64,000 bases of DNA, taken from assembly GCA_024235255.1 (NCBI GenBank), contig JACKMT010000004.1, positions 434,001-498,000 of the forward strand, in the 5' to 3' direction. Each line of letters starts with the position of its first letter. Position 1 is the first letter of the stretch. The stretch is from Chromatiaceae bacterium (GTDB lineage: Bacteria; Pseudomonadota; Gammaproteobacteria; Chromatiales; Chromatiaceae). A model generated the notes under the pieces. It had not been told where the DNA came from and made no database searches. It worked only from the letters and a program-made list of their open reading frames with translations. Made by a program: the position numbers and the translations under genes. Of the stretch, positions 42,685 to 52,273 are shown one piece after another.

Positions 42685-43857
42685 TCAGGGCTGCTGATCG
42701 AGCAGGTGCTCATAGCGCCGATCGGTGAGCGTCCGCAGGAACGCGACCAGTGCGTCAATGCGCCTCTCCTGCAGTGCCGGACCGGTTTCGAGCTCTTGCA
42801 GCGAGATATTCTCGGGTACTTCCGGTGCCCGCCACCGCGCTCCGGTCTCCGGGTTGAACTGGCGTTTGACGCTCTTGCTGTTGTATTTGTCATAGAACAG
42901 CACGACGGTGCGCAGATCCCGGAACACACCGTTGTGCATGTAAGGCGCGGTAACCGCAACGTTGCGCAGCGTCGGTGTCTTGAACTTGCCCGCCTGCACG
43001 GGGTCGTCGATATTCGGGTTGTCCAGCAGACCGCGGTCGATGTGATCGGACGCCGCGCCGTTGACCGCACGCGCGGCCTTGTTAACAGGCACGCCGATGT
43101 TGTGATACGCGTAGCTGCTGAAGGTTTCGCCGGCACGATGCGGCGCCGGTTTGAGCTGGTGGCAGAGGTTGCAGTTGGTGAACTGCTGCGAGAAGAAGAG
43201 CGTCATGCCAAGCTCTTCCAGCGTTGTCATCTCATATTCACCGCGCAGATAACGGTCGTATTTGGAATCGAAGGGTGCGAAGTAGTCGGTTTGCTCGAAA
43301 GCGGCGATGCTCTCCGTCATTGCCCGATAGGCAGCCTCCGGCTGATCGAAGATGCCGGCGCCAAATAGCGCCTGGAACGCAGTGACATAGGCCGGATTCT
43401 CCCGGAGACGCGCCACCACGCTGGCCTTGTCCGGCATGCCCATCTCGATCGGATTGAGCGGCGGACCGCCCGCCTGACCGGCCAGATCGGGCTTGCGTCC
43501 GTCGAGGAACTGGCCGCCGACATACACCCCTGTGCGGTTGCGGTGGAAGTTCGGGCTGAACGCCGCGTAGGCGGCAGTCGGTGCATTGCGGTCGCCCAGC
43601 GAGCGGCTGTCGTCACCCAGCGAGACCGCCCTGCCGCTGGCGTTGCTGCGCGGGTCGACGAAGCCTTGTTCCGGCGAGTGGCAGGTAGCGCACGCCTGCG
43701 TGCGGTTGTGCGACAGATTGACGTCAAAGTACAAAAGTCGGCCGAGTTCCGCGATCGAATCGATGGCCGCGGCACCGATTCCAACAGCGGGTAGGGCGAG
43801 GAGCGCGCCGGTCAGCAGTGACAGAATAGTCTTCATCGTTGGTTTGCCGTGTAGCAT
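42685..43857 (-). CDS. Cytochrome c peroxidase-like di-heme protein (MauG/CcpA family)
   Basis: The 390-residue exported protein has two haem motifs, CATCH and CNLCH, and the family segments LGRLLYFDVNLS, FLDGRKPDLAGQA and APYMHNGVFRDL. It resembles bacterial cytochrome c peroxidases that act in the periplasm, but the operon suggests a role in metal or ligand handling. The ATG at 43857 has a GGAGG site; a second in-frame ATG at 43836 also gives a signal peptide. Confidence 0.88.
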   Translation of the reverse strand: MLHGKPTMKTILSLLTGALLALPAVGIGAAAIDSIAELGRLLYFDVNLSHNRTQACATCHSPEQGFVDPRSNASGRAVSLGDDSRSLGDRNAPTAAYAAFSPNFHRNRTGVYVGGQFLDGRKPDLAGQAGGPPLNPIEMGMPDKASVVARLRENPAYVTAFQALFGAGIFDQPEAAYRAMTESIAAFEQTDYFAPFDSKYDRYLRGEYEMTTLEELGMTLFFSQQFTNCNLCHQLKPAPHRAGETFSSYAYHNIGVPVNKAARAVNGAASDHIDRGLLDNPNIDDPVQAGKFKTPTLRNVAVTAPYMHNGVFRDLRTVVLFYDKYNSKSVKRQFNPETGARWRAPEVPENISLQELETGPALQERRIDALVAFLRTLTDRRYEHLLDQQP

Positions 43858-43894
43858 GCCCCGCCTCCCGTGTAGAGATGGTGGGGCATACGGT

Positions 43895-45148
43895 TTAGTT
43901 GACGTTCTGCGGCGCGTCGAGACTGTCGGAGCCTTCAAAGGCGATCGACTCCAGCCCCATGGCGGTGACGGCCCTTTCGATCGCGCGTGTCTGCGCGACC
44001 AGCGCATCGACTGCGGCTTTCACCTTGGCATTGCCGCTGGCATTGCCTTCGCCGATCATCTGATCGTACGCCTCGCCGTCCAGCGCCGTGTCGACGATTA
44101 CCTGCATCGCCGCCAGCGTGGCGTCCAGATGTTCGCGCAGATTCCGGTCGGTATCGGCGTCAGCTGCCGCGACCAGATCGGAGAGGCTCGGTCCGCTCAG
44201 CAGGCTCCCATCCACGCGCCGGTAGCTGCCGGTATAGACGTTGCGGATGCCAAGCGCGTCGTTGAAATGCGACCAGTGGGTGTTGTCACTGAAGCAGTCG
44301 TGTTCCTCCTCGGGATCGTGCAGCAGCAGGCCGAGCTTCATGCGCTCCCCGGCCAGTTCGCCGTACGACAGACTCCCCATGCCGGTGAAGATGACCGCCA
44401 GATTCTTCCGCTGGTCACCTTCGGTAACCGCTGCACGGGCGGCGCCGCCGGCCGCCCATTGCCCGACCATCCACTGTAGGTCGCCGATCAGCAGATCGGT
44501 CACCGCCTTCAGGTAAGCCGCCCGGCGGTCGCAGTTGCCCCAGGAGCAGTTGGCGGTGTCGTAATCGCTGGCCGGGCGTGCGCCGGCGCCGGGTCCGGTG
44601 CCGTTCAGGTCCTGCCCCCAGAGCAGGAACTCGATCGCGTGATATCCGGTGGCGACATTGGTCTCGACCTCATCGATCTCATGCAGGGTCTCTGCCAGCA
44701 GTGCCGGCGTGATCTGCGCTGCATCCACCGTCCTGCCGCCGACGGTCAAAGTTTTGTTGGCAATCACGTTGGCGCTGTAGAGCGGGTTTTCGTCCGATTC
44801 GCTGCCGTAGCCGGCGGCGGTGTAGTCGATCAACCCCTCATCGAGCGGCCAGGCGTTCACCTTCCCCTCCCACTCATCCACGATCTTATTGCCGAAGCGG
44901 TAGGCTTCGGTCTGCTGATAGGGGTGCCGCGCCGCCACCCAGGCGGCTCTGGCGGCGGCCAGGTTCGCCTCCGTCGGTTCGGCCAGCAGCAGCTCGCTCT
45001 TGTCGCGCAGCGTCTGTGCGCGCTGCAACGCATCGCTGTACATTGCATGCGCCAGGTCCGCGTAGTGCACGAGTACCGATTCGGCGGTTGCTGCACAGAG
45101 CGGCCCGCTCAACGCCATGCCAACGATCAGAATAACGGCTTTATACAT
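43895..45148 (-). CDS. Imelysin-family iron-regulated protein (first)
   Basis: A signal peptide (MYKAVILIVGMALSGPLCAA) leads into an imelysin (peptidase M75-like) domain with the intact GxHxxE motif in GYHAIEFLLWGQ. Such proteins are iron-regulated and bind metal at the cell surface or periplasm; they do not need to be proteases. AGAGGA lies 6 bases before the ATG at 45148. It lies directly downstream of the LbtU-like porin, after a short hairpin. Confidence 0.9.
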   Translation of the reverse strand: MYKAVILIVGMALSGPLCAATAESVLVHYADLAHAMYSDALQRAQTLRDKSELLLAEPTEANLAAARAAWVAARHPYQQTEAYRFGNKIVDEWEGKVNAWPLDEGLIDYTAAGYGSESDENPLYSANVIANKTLTVGGRTVDAAQITPALLAETLHEIDEVETNVATGYHAIEFLLWGQDLNGTGPGAGARPASDYDTANCSWGNCDRRAAYLKAVTDLLIGDLQWMVGQWAAGGAARAAVTEGDQRKNLAVIFTGMGSLSYGELAGERMKLGLLLHDPEEEHDCFSDNTHWSHFNDALGIRNVYTGSYRRVDGSLLSGPSLSDLVAAADADTDRNLREHLDATLAAMQVIVDTALDGEAYDQMIGEGNASGNAKVKAAVDALVAQTRAIERAVTAMGLESIAFEGSDSLDAPQNVN

Positions 45149-45178
45149 AATCATTCCTCTGAATTGATTCAGAAATAA

Positions 45179-45196
45179 CCCGCCGCTTGCGGCGGG
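45179..45196 (-). terminator. Hairpin between porin and imelysin genes
   Basis: A stem of CCCGCCGC (45179-45186) and GCGGCGGG (45189-45196) with a very short loop is followed on the minus strand by GTTATTTC. It may partly stop or stabilise the porin message and so set porin levels above those of the downstream genes. Confidence 0.5.
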
Positions 45197-45224
45197 AACA
45201 AAACTATATAATTTCACCTTGATT

Positions 45225-46403
45225 TCAGAACTCGACCGCCAGCTGCGCAGTGAGCCTGTCGCCGCCGTTCTCGTCCGTGCCGCCGTCAGCGGCGCTGTAG
45301 TCGTCGTCGTGCGCCCACTCGAAAGCAAGTGCGGTGTTCTCCATGATGTTGACCGAAATGGCTGCTGCGATTCGCTTTTCTGCGAGCCCCAGCGCAACAG
45401 CTTCGTTCGTCTCCTGGTAGGCGATGGCGGCAGTTGCCTCTTTACCGGCGAGGGTGAAACCGTAGCCGGCTTCTATATTGAACGCGGAAGGTTGCGCACC
45501 GCCGCCGTTGAAGGCCAGTTCGTTCATCCGGAAGCGCTCAGTTGCGGCAGTGTACTCGGCGATAAAGGTGAAAGGCCCGGTGGCGAACAGCGCGTCCAGC
45601 GTCACGCCGGGCACCTGGTGGTTGAAATCGCTCCCACCCAGGTTGTCGTTGATGCTATCCTGCAGCCCGTCCGAATCGCCGATATTGCTGATGTAGCCGG
45701 CATTGACCCTGAAGCTGCTGCCGTTGCTCTCCCTGCCATAACCGGCGAACAGACCGAAGCTGCCGATCTCATCATCACCGCCTTCGTCAACATCGCCGTT
45801 GAAAGCATAGATGCCGCCGGTGAAGCCGTCGGACTCGAGGCCGGCGACGACAGCCGTCTCCCGCGTTTCGCCAATCTCGAGGGTCAGCGGATCCGAAACC
45901 AGGTTGCTTTGGTAGCTGCCAAACGGCAGATACTGCTGACCGGCAGAGATGAACCAGGGGCGGTCGGGATTGGCAATCGAGATCGTAGCGACGTCCACAT
46001 CCACACTGCCTTCGTCCTCTTCGTACAGCAGCGTTATTTCACTCGCCACCCAATCATTGATCTGCGCGGCAATACCGACCTCGGCGGTGGCTACGACGAT
46101 GTCGCTGCTGCCATTGCCGGCATCGGGATCGGAGTAACCGGCCTCGACCTCTACCGCACCACCGAGCTCGATCCGCTGGAACCAGCCGCCGCTGGCAGCT
46201 TTATGCCGCTGCGGTTTCTCGGCCAAGGCTTCAAGCTGGCGATCCTTCTCTTGGATTACCCGGTTCTGCGCCTGCACCTGCTGCTCCAGCTGCTTCAGGC
46301 GCGCCTTGATAACCGCTATCTCATCGTCGATGGCGCCGGCGCCTGCACCGCCCGAAAAGAGGAGTGCGGCCGCGGTCACGACCGCTGGTTTGGTGCTGTT
46401 CAT
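45225..46403 (-). CDS. LbtU-type siderophore porin
   Basis: The protein has a signal peptide (MNSTKPAVVTAAALLFSGGAGAGA), a coiled-coil (about residues 28-60, IKARLKQLEQQVQAQNRVIQ), then an outer-membrane barrel of alternating strands ending in FRLTAQLAVEF-like residues (GDRLTAQLAVEF, terminal Phe). This layout matches the LbtU family, first described in Legionella as a legiobactin porin. The substrate here is unknown. The ATG at 46403 is chosen because the upstream in-frame starts lack ribosome sites. Its promoter carries a Fur-like box. Confidence 0.85.
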   Translation of the reverse strand: MNSTKPAVVTAAALLFSGGAGAGAIDDEIAVIKARLKQLEQQVQAQNRVIQEKDRQLEALAEKPQRHKAASGGWFQRIELGGAVEVEAGYSDPDAGNGSSDIVVATAEVGIAAQINDWVASEITLLYEEDEGSVDVDVATISIANPDRPWFISAGQQYLPFGSYQSNLVSDPLTLEIGETRETAVVAGLESDGFTGGIYAFNGDVDEGGDDEIGSFGLFAGYGRESNGSSFRVNAGYISNIGDSDGLQDSINDNLGGSDFNHQVPGVTLDALFATGPFTFIAEYTAATERFRMNELAFNGGGAQPSAFNIEAGYGFTLAGKEATAAIAYQETNEAVALGLAEKRIAAAISVNIMENTALAFEWAHDDDYSAADGGTDENGGDRLTAQLAVEF

Positions 46404-46561
46404 GTACGGAGTCCCCATGGTTGTTACAAGTAAGGTCGGCTGGCAGAGGCCGGCTTGTCCGCTGTTTTTTTGATCAGGAGTCACCTAGCCTGATCTGTTT
46501 ATTGGTCAAGGATCGATAAATCCATGCCGAGTAATGACCGCATTTGTATACGACCAAATAA

Positions 46562-46590
46562 ATAATAATGAGAACAATTCGCATTTACAA
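46562..46590 (-). promoter_or_regulatory. Sigma-70 promoter with a Fur box in its spacer
   Basis: On the minus strand, TTGTAA (46590 to 46585) and TATTAT (46567 to 46562) are 17 bases apart. The spacer is covered by AATGAGAACAATTCGCATT (46567-46585, plus strand), close to the inverted-repeat Fur consensus. Fur binding would block RNA polymerase directly. Confidence 0.8.
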
Positions 46591-46657
46591 GTATTTTTGG
46601 ACACATCGGGTTCATCACGACAGCAACTGCCGCGATTTCTGCGCGGGAGTCATCTAG

Positions 46658-46899
46658 TCCGGCTATTTCATGAAGGATTCGGGATTCAGGGCGGATGTGC
46701 CTAAGCAGTTTGTTCGATCGCCCGAAAAAGCATAGCCGTCGCTATGGTTTGAGGGAGATCGGGCAAAATGTGACGGCACAGGCGACCTGAAACCGAATAG
46801 GACAAACCGTACTGTTAAAAAAACGTACGATACTGACGTAACAGTTAAAAACTAAAACGTTTTTTCAAACATGCTGCCCGCCTTCATGAAATATCCGGG
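46658..46899. mobile_element. 242-bp MITE-like element, copy B (inverted relative to copy A)
   Basis: This is an almost identical copy of the element at 23892-24131 in the opposite orientation. Its right end (46881-46899) is a perfect match to the 19-base inverted repeat, while the left end (46658-46676) has two changes. CTAG flanks both ends (46654-46657 and 46900-46903). It lies between the Fur promoter and the cation ATPase gene and has no coding frame. Confidence 0.9.
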
Positions 46900-46986
46900 C
46901 TAGGCTCGCAGGGGAAATTGAGTTTGCTGCTACGTTATTTTCATCGCCGGAGAGGTTGTTCCACTTCGGTTTATCGCTGGGTGCGG

Positions 46987-49611
46987 TTAACGGTGCACCC
47001 AACACCACTGCAATCCCTTGCGTGCCTCTTCCAGCAGGAGTATCGAGGAGGCGGCCAGGCTTGCCAGCACCCAATCGGTCATTGCCAGGTCGGTCGTGTT
47101 GAAGATGGCCTGCGCCGGGCCCCAGTGTATCGCCAATGCCTGCAATCCCACGACACCGAAAACCACGAGCCAGAGCAGACGGTTGTGAAAAAAAACCGGA
47201 TTAAACGCCGACCCATGCTCGGTTCGGGCATTGAAGACGTTAAACACCTGGAACAGCACAAAGGTGGTGAAGGCGAGCGTGAGCGCCTGCTCCTCGCTCC
47301 TGGTCTGTAAACCCCACAACAGCATACCCAGCGTACCCGCAGCCATGGTGGCGCCGTAGGCGGCGAGGTTGCCCAGGCGCCGTCCGGTGAGAATGCGTTC
47401 ATCTCTGTTGCGGGGCGGAGCGTCCATGGCGCCTGGGCGGCTGGGATCCACACCCAGTGCCATGGCGGGCGGACCGTCCATGATGATGTTGACCCAGAGC
47501 AGCTGAATGGGGCTGAAAGGGAGCGGCAGGCCCAGCAGCGGGGCGGCAAAGACGGTCAGTATGGCGCCGATGTTGGTGGAGAGCTGGAAACGCACAAACT
47601 TGACGATGTTGTCGTAGATCGTGCGGCCTTCCGCCACCGCCTCCACTATTGTGGCGAAGTTATCGTCGGTGAGCACCATGGTGGCAGCTTCTTTGGTGAC
47701 GTCGCTGCCGGTGATGCCCATGGCCACGCCGATGTCGGCGGATTTCAGCGCGGGGGCATCGTTGACGCCGTCGCCGGTCACTGCCACCACATGGCCGCGG
47801 GCCTTGAGCGCATGCACGATGCGCACCTTCTGTTCCGGCGCGGCGCGGGCGAAGACCCCGACAGACTCGATCCGCGCAGCCAGTTCCACATCGCTCAGGC
47901 TATCCAGCTCGGCACCGGAGAGTACTTCGCCGCGAAGCCCCAGTTCGTCGGCAATAGCGGCAGCCGTCGCCTGCTGATCGCCGGTGATCATTTTGACCAC
48001 GATGCCGGCCCGGCGGCAGAGCGCTATGGCGTCGTACACCTCGGGCCGCGGCGGATCCATCAGCCCGACCAGCCCATCCAGGCGCATTGCGTCGATATAG
48101 CGGAACAGATCGGCGGCATGCTTGAACTCACCGGCCGGCAGGGTGCGGCTGGCCGCCGCAAGCACCCGTAATCCCTCTGCCGCAAGCGCTTCGTTGGCCG
48201 CCAGCAAAGAGGCCTTGACAGCGCTGTTCAAGGGACTCTCGCCAGCGCTGTCCAGCCAATTCGCACACTGCCCGATGATCACCTCCGGTGCGCCTTTGAC
48301 GAATATCCTTACTTGTGCTCCATCGAGATGAAAGCTGGCCATATACTTGTGCGCCGCATCGAACGGGATCTCGGCGATGCGCGGGTAGCGATCCATCAGC
48401 GCTTCGCGCATCAGCCCGCCGCTGGCGGCGAGCTGCAGCAGTGCCCCCTCCATCGGGTCACCCACCACCTTTCCGGCACGCAGATGAGCGTCGTTGCACA
48501 ACACGAAAGGCAGCAGCACCGGTGCGAGATCCGTCAGCTCCCCGGCATCCCCGGCAAGCCTGCGGCCACGGGCATACAGGGCGCGGGCAGTCATCCGGTT
48601 GAGCGTCAGGGTGCCGGTCTTATCGGTGCAGATCACCGAGGTGCAGCCCAGCGTCTCTACCGCGGCCAAGCGTTTGACAATAGCCCGCTGTCTGGCCATG
48701 CGGTGCAAACCCAACGCCAATGTCACGGTAACCACCGCCGGCAATCCCTCCGGAATCGCGGCCACAGCCAATGCAATAGCGGTCATTACCATCTGCAGCC
48801 AGGGTTCGCCGCGCAATAGACCGCCGATCAGCATGATGACCACCACCACCCCGGCAATGGCTGCGAGGCGTTTGCCCAGGCTATCCAACTGTACCTGCAG
48901 CGGGGTGGGGGTCTCCTCAGCCTCCGTCAGCATACCTGCCAGACGGCCCATCTCGGTCTGCATGCCGGTGGCAGTCACTACCATCTCGGCGCGCCCCCGG
49001 GCAACGGTGGTATTCATGTAGAGCATATTCTCGCGCTCTGCCAGCGGAATGTTTTGTCCCTGCAGCAGATCACTGTGCTTACCCACCGTGTGGGATTCGC
49101 CGGTGAGGGAGGATTCATCCACCTCGAAATTGTGTGCGCCGATCACCCGCCCATCGACCGGAACCCGGTCGCCGGCGTCCAACACGACAATGTCGCCCGG
49201 CACCAGCTGCTCGGCGGGCAGCATCTGGCGCTTTCCATCTCTGCGCACCTCGGCTTCGGGTGCGAGCATCTTGCGCAATGCGCCCAGCGACTGCTCGGCC
49301 CGATACTCCTGGTAGAAACCGAGCAGCGCATTGACCGACACCACCAGCAGAATCACCAGGGCATCCTTGAGATCGCCAATGGCGCCGGCCAGCAGCGCGG
49401 CACCGATCAGCACCAGAATCAGGAATCCCTTGAACTGGTCGCGCAACAGCAGTATGGGGCTCTTTGGCGGCTTTTCGGTTAAACGGTTGGGACCGTGACG
49501 CTGCAGACGCCGCTCCGCTTCGGCGCTGCTCAGCCCGGTCATGGCATTCGAGGCCAGCTGCCTCAATACCTGATCGGCGGATAGTAGATAGCTGGGGACT
49601 TTATCAGTCAT
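46987..49611 (-). CDS. P-type cation-transporting ATPase (SERCA/PMR1-like)
   Basis: The 874-residue protein has the full P-type ATPase set: an N-terminal cation domain, the TGES loop (DESSLTGESHTV), the membrane motif IPEGLPAVVT, the phosphorylation site CTDKTGTLTLN, the ATP-binding KGAPEVI and the hinge TGDGVNDAPALK. About ten membrane spans follow the usual pattern, with WVNIIMDGPPA near the C-terminal part. It belongs to the Ca2+/Mn2+ type 2A group or close relatives. The exact ion is not decided. The ATG at 49611 gives the typical start. Confidence 0.92.
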   Translation of the reverse strand: MTDKVPSYLLSADQVLRQLASNAMTGLSSAEAERRLQRHGPNRLTEKPPKSPILLLRDQFKGFLILVLIGAALLAGAIGDLKDALVILLVVSVNALLGFYQEYRAEQSLGALRKMLAPEAEVRRDGKRQMLPAEQLVPGDIVVLDAGDRVPVDGRVIGAHNFEVDESSLTGESHTVGKHSDLLQGQNIPLAERENMLYMNTTVARGRAEMVVTATGMQTEMGRLAGMLTEAEETPTPLQVQLDSLGKRLAAIAGVVVVIMLIGGLLRGEPWLQMVMTAIALAVAAIPEGLPAVVTVTLALGLHRMARQRAIVKRLAAVETLGCTSVICTDKTGTLTLNRMTARALYARGRRLAGDAGELTDLAPVLLPFVLCNDAHLRAGKVVGDPMEGALLQLAASGGLMREALMDRYPRIAEIPFDAAHKYMASFHLDGAQVRIFVKGAPEVIIGQCANWLDSAGESPLNSAVKASLLAANEALAAEGLRVLAAASRTLPAGEFKHAADLFRYIDAMRLDGLVGLMDPPRPEVYDAIALCRRAGIVVKMITGDQQATAAAIADELGLRGEVLSGAELDSLSDVELAARIESVGVFARAAPEQKVRIVHALKARGHVVAVTGDGVNDAPALKSADIGVAMGITGSDVTKEAATMVLTDDNFATIVEAVAEGRTIYDNIVKFVRFQLSTNIGAILTVFAAPLLGLPLPFSPIQLLWVNIIMDGPPAMALGVDPSRPGAMDAPPRNRDERILTGRRLGNLAAYGATMAAGTLGMLLWGLQTRSEEQALTLAFTTFVLFQVFNVFNARTEHGSAFNPVFFHNRLLWLVVFGVVGLQALAIHWGPAQAIFNTTDLAMTDWVLASLAASSILLLEEARKGLQWCWVHR

Positions 49612-49945
49612 AGGGAGCCTGGAATGAGTGAGCTGCCGTTTCCCGGCCAACGGAGGTTGGCTTCAATTTACCATGCATCTATAGATCTGCGTGTAATCCG
49701 GTCTTAGAGATGGCTGACAGTCTTAGAACATCTGGCGCAAGGGCACAACGATGCAAGACTGCATGATGCGCTACGGATATCCGGCCACATATCGATGTCA
49801 TTTTAATCTAAACCGAAATGCCGCTCCTCCGGCAGAGTAGTGGTATATGAACAAACCGGAAGAGTTTAACGTGCTATTACAGCGGTGGATGTGGATGACT
49901 GCTGCGAAATCTGCCGCCCGGAGCCGTGCGGATGAGAGATAGGTT
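49612..49945. other. Intergenic stretch without a recognised gene
   Basis: The stretch lies between two minus-strand genes. Frames here are short and unconvincing, and no clear promoter, terminator or repeat was found. Confidence 0.5.
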
Positions 49946-51139
49946 CTAAGCGTGTTTGCGCTTGTCACGCTTTGGTGCACACCCAAGCTGCAGTATCCCC
50001 TTCCCGAATCGCGCTTCCGCACGGTCGATGGTCGCCAGCAAACGCTCGTTGGATTTGCGCCGCTGAGGCTGGTCAAACAGATCAGCCTGCACCGGTTCGG
50101 CCTGAACCTGCTGCCAGTCGCTGATACCCACGCCGATCAGCCGCACCGGTTTGCACGGCAGATTGCCTTGATTGAACAGCGTCCAAGCCTCCCGCAGGAT
50201 TACCCGTTCGTCGTGGGTTGGGGAGGGCAGCCGGTGCCGGCGCGTATGCGTCTCGAAACCGGCGAAGCGGATCTTCAGTGTCACCACTGCACCGGCAAGC
50301 TGTTCCCGGCGCGCCTGTGCGGCAACTCCGGCTGCGAGTTCACGCAAGGCATGGCGCAGGCTGTCGTGCCCGTGGATATCCGTTTCGAAGGTGGTCTCTT
50401 TGGAGATGCTTTTCCGGCCCCGACCGGGTTTCACCTCCGCTGAAGCGATTCCCAAAGCTTGATTGTAAAAGTTCGCCGCCGCCTTGCGCCCGAGCTGCTG
50501 TTCCAGGATTTGCAACGGAGCGGCACGCAACTGTGCCACCGTCCTTATACCCAAACGTGTAAAGATTTTCTGCGTCTGGCGGCCCAGACCGCGCAGGTTG
50601 GCTAGCGGCATCGGCGTTAGGAACTGCTGAACCTGCTCCGGTAGGACCACCGTCAGTCCATCCGGTTTGTTGTGCTCGGATGCCAGTTTTGCGATCAGCC
50701 GGTTCGGACCGATGCCGACGGAAACGGTGAGTCCGGTCTCCTGCAGGATCCGGCGCTTGATCTCGCTGCCGATCATCTCGGGCGGTCCGATCAATCGCTC
50801 CAGTCCGGTCAGATCCAAATAGGCTTCGTCGACCGAAACGGGTTCGAGCACCGGGGTGATGGTCTGCAGGATCTGGAATATCTGCCGGGAGACGCGGAGA
50901 TATTTGCCCATATCGGGACGCAGATATACCGCGTTGGGACAGCGGCGGTAAGCCTCGGCGATAGGCATGGCCGAGTGGATGCCGAAGGCACGCGCCTGAT
51001 AGCTCGCAGCGGCCACCACGCCGCGGTGGCCGGGCAGGGCGCCGACCACCACGGGCAGGTCACGGTACGCGGGCGAGTCGCGCTGTTCGACGCTGGCATA
51101 GAACGCATCGAGATCGGCGTGTCCGACCCAGCGCTGCAT
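49946..51139 (-). CDS. dinB: DNA polymerase IV (Y-family, DinB)
   Basis: This is a translesion polymerase of 397 residues. Catalytic acidic residues are in HADLDAFYASVE (near residue 8-13) and in PVSVDEAYLDLTG (near 105). The thumb helix-hairpin-helix (NLRGLGRQTQKIFTRLGI) and the little-finger domain follow. No clear beta-clamp-binding motif is seen at the C-terminus, though QADLFD could serve. It usually acts in the SOS response; I found no LexA box close by. Confidence 0.94.
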   Translation of the reverse strand: MQRWVGHADLDAFYASVEQRDSPAYRDLPVVVGALPGHRGVVAAASYQARAFGIHSAMPIAEAYRRCPNAVYLRPDMGKYLRVSRQIFQILQTITPVLEPVSVDEAYLDLTGLERLIGPPEMIGSEIKRRILQETGLTVSVGIGPNRLIAKLASEHNKPDGLTVVLPEQVQQFLTPMPLANLRGLGRQTQKIFTRLGIRTVAQLRAAPLQILEQQLGRKAAANFYNQALGIASAEVKPGRGRKSISKETTFETDIHGHDSLRHALRELAAGVAAQARREQLAGAVVTLKIRFAGFETHTRRHRLPSPTHDERVILREAWTLFNQGNLPCKPVRLIGVGISDWQQVQAEPVQADLFDQPQRRKSNERLLATIDRAEARFGKGILQLGCAPKRDKRKHA

Positions 51140-51196
51140 TATACTGGCCGCGGTTTGGCCCTACCGCCCATGCGAAGAATAACTCATCGATGCAAA

Positions 51197-52060
51197 TCAA
51201 TAGACGATCGCTTGCGCGCGGTTGGAGGCGTTGCCTTCCAGCTGCGGATTTTGCGCGAATCTCCCTTTCATTGCGGTGCGCATTCTGGCGACGACCTCCT
51301 TGCGTGAGAGCTGGTTATTCGTATCGCGCATCACCTTGATGAAATGATAAGTGAAAGCGCCGTTGTAGCGTCCGTCGAAGTAGGCATCGGCACTCGTCTC
51401 ATTTGCCTTGCAGCCGGTCCACAGAATGTGGTGTGCGCCGGCCGTGGCCTGTGGTTTGATCTTCGGCTTGACCAGTTGCAGCCGCTGCGGCCGGTTAAGT
51501 TTGAAGCCGCGCATCCGCGCGGTCCGCTTACCGAATTCGTGCTCGGGAGGAGCGATAAAGCGCGGCCGGGGAGCGTACAGGCCGAACTCCGCACCGCGCA
51601 GTCCGCTGCCGCTGTGGCAGGTGTCGAGGTAAACCTCGAGCAGCACATTGGCCGGCAGTTGATTGAACAGATCGTGAAACTCATCGTCGCTGATGATATG
51701 GGCCGGATCCCAACTGCCGCTCTTCTGGGTGATGTCGTAGGGGACGAAAGCCTCATCCTTGCCGTCCGGCTCATCGCCGCTGGTATCGTTCATTTGGGTG
51801 CCGTGTGAGGAGAGGCTGAACACCAGGTAGCTGAGTTTCCCCGCTCTGGCGTCGGTTACCATCGCCTTCAGCCTGGCCATGATATTGGCCTTGGTCGCCT
51901 GGGCGTCGGTGAGGATGCTCGTCTCGCTGGCTTTGAAGCCAAGCAGGCTCTTGTACAATGCTGCCATGTCCTTGGCATCATTGACACAGCCGTTGAGTGC
52001 GAACTGCGGATAGTTTGCAAACTTGTTGATGCCCACAAACAGGGCTCGCTTTCCAGCCAT
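51197..52060 (-). CDS. Caspase-family protease (bacterial metacaspase)
   Basis: The 287-residue protein is a compact type I metacaspase-like domain. The catalytic dyad is His86 (SLSSHGTQ) and Cys148 (LDTCHSGS). The start ALFVGINKFANYP is the classic first strand. There is no signal peptide and no extra domain, so it is cytoplasmic. AAAGGAGA precedes the ATG at 52060. It is divergent from the HtrA-like serine protease at 52274, sharing a 213-base promoter region. The two could form a proteolytic switch, but no target is visible. Confidence 0.9.
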   Translation of the reverse strand: MAGKRALFVGINKFANYPQFALNGCVNDAKDMAALYKSLLGFKASETSILTDAQATKANIMARLKAMVTDARAGKLSYLVFSLSSHGTQMNDTSGDEPDGKDEAFVPYDITQKSGSWDPAHIISDDEFHDLFNQLPANVLLEVYLDTCHSGSGLRGAEFGLYAPRPRFIAPPEHEFGKRTARMRGFKLNRPQRLQLVKPKIKPQATAGAHHILWTGCKANETSADAYFDGRYNGAFTYHFIKVMRDTNNQLSRKEVVARMRTAMKGRFAQNPQLEGNASNRAQAIVY

Positions 52061-52273
52061 ATGCGTTCTCCTTTCAGCGCCGCAGCCGGGAGGATTTGCG
52101 GTGGTGCGGCTGCCACCGCAACTGCAGTATGCAATCACCATTTCACCGATGCAATGAGAAACAAAGATGAAATATTTGATCCTTTTATCGGTTTGGATAA
52201 TGCTAAATCGGCTATACCCGGTCGGTCATCTGGAAACCTATGGCATCTCATCATGCCTAATCGATAACAACGT

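Noticed and set aside
45219..46433. 404-codon plus-strand frame opposite the LbtU-like porin
   Set aside because: It is antisense to a gene with a signal peptide, coiled coil and barrel; the reverse product has no features.
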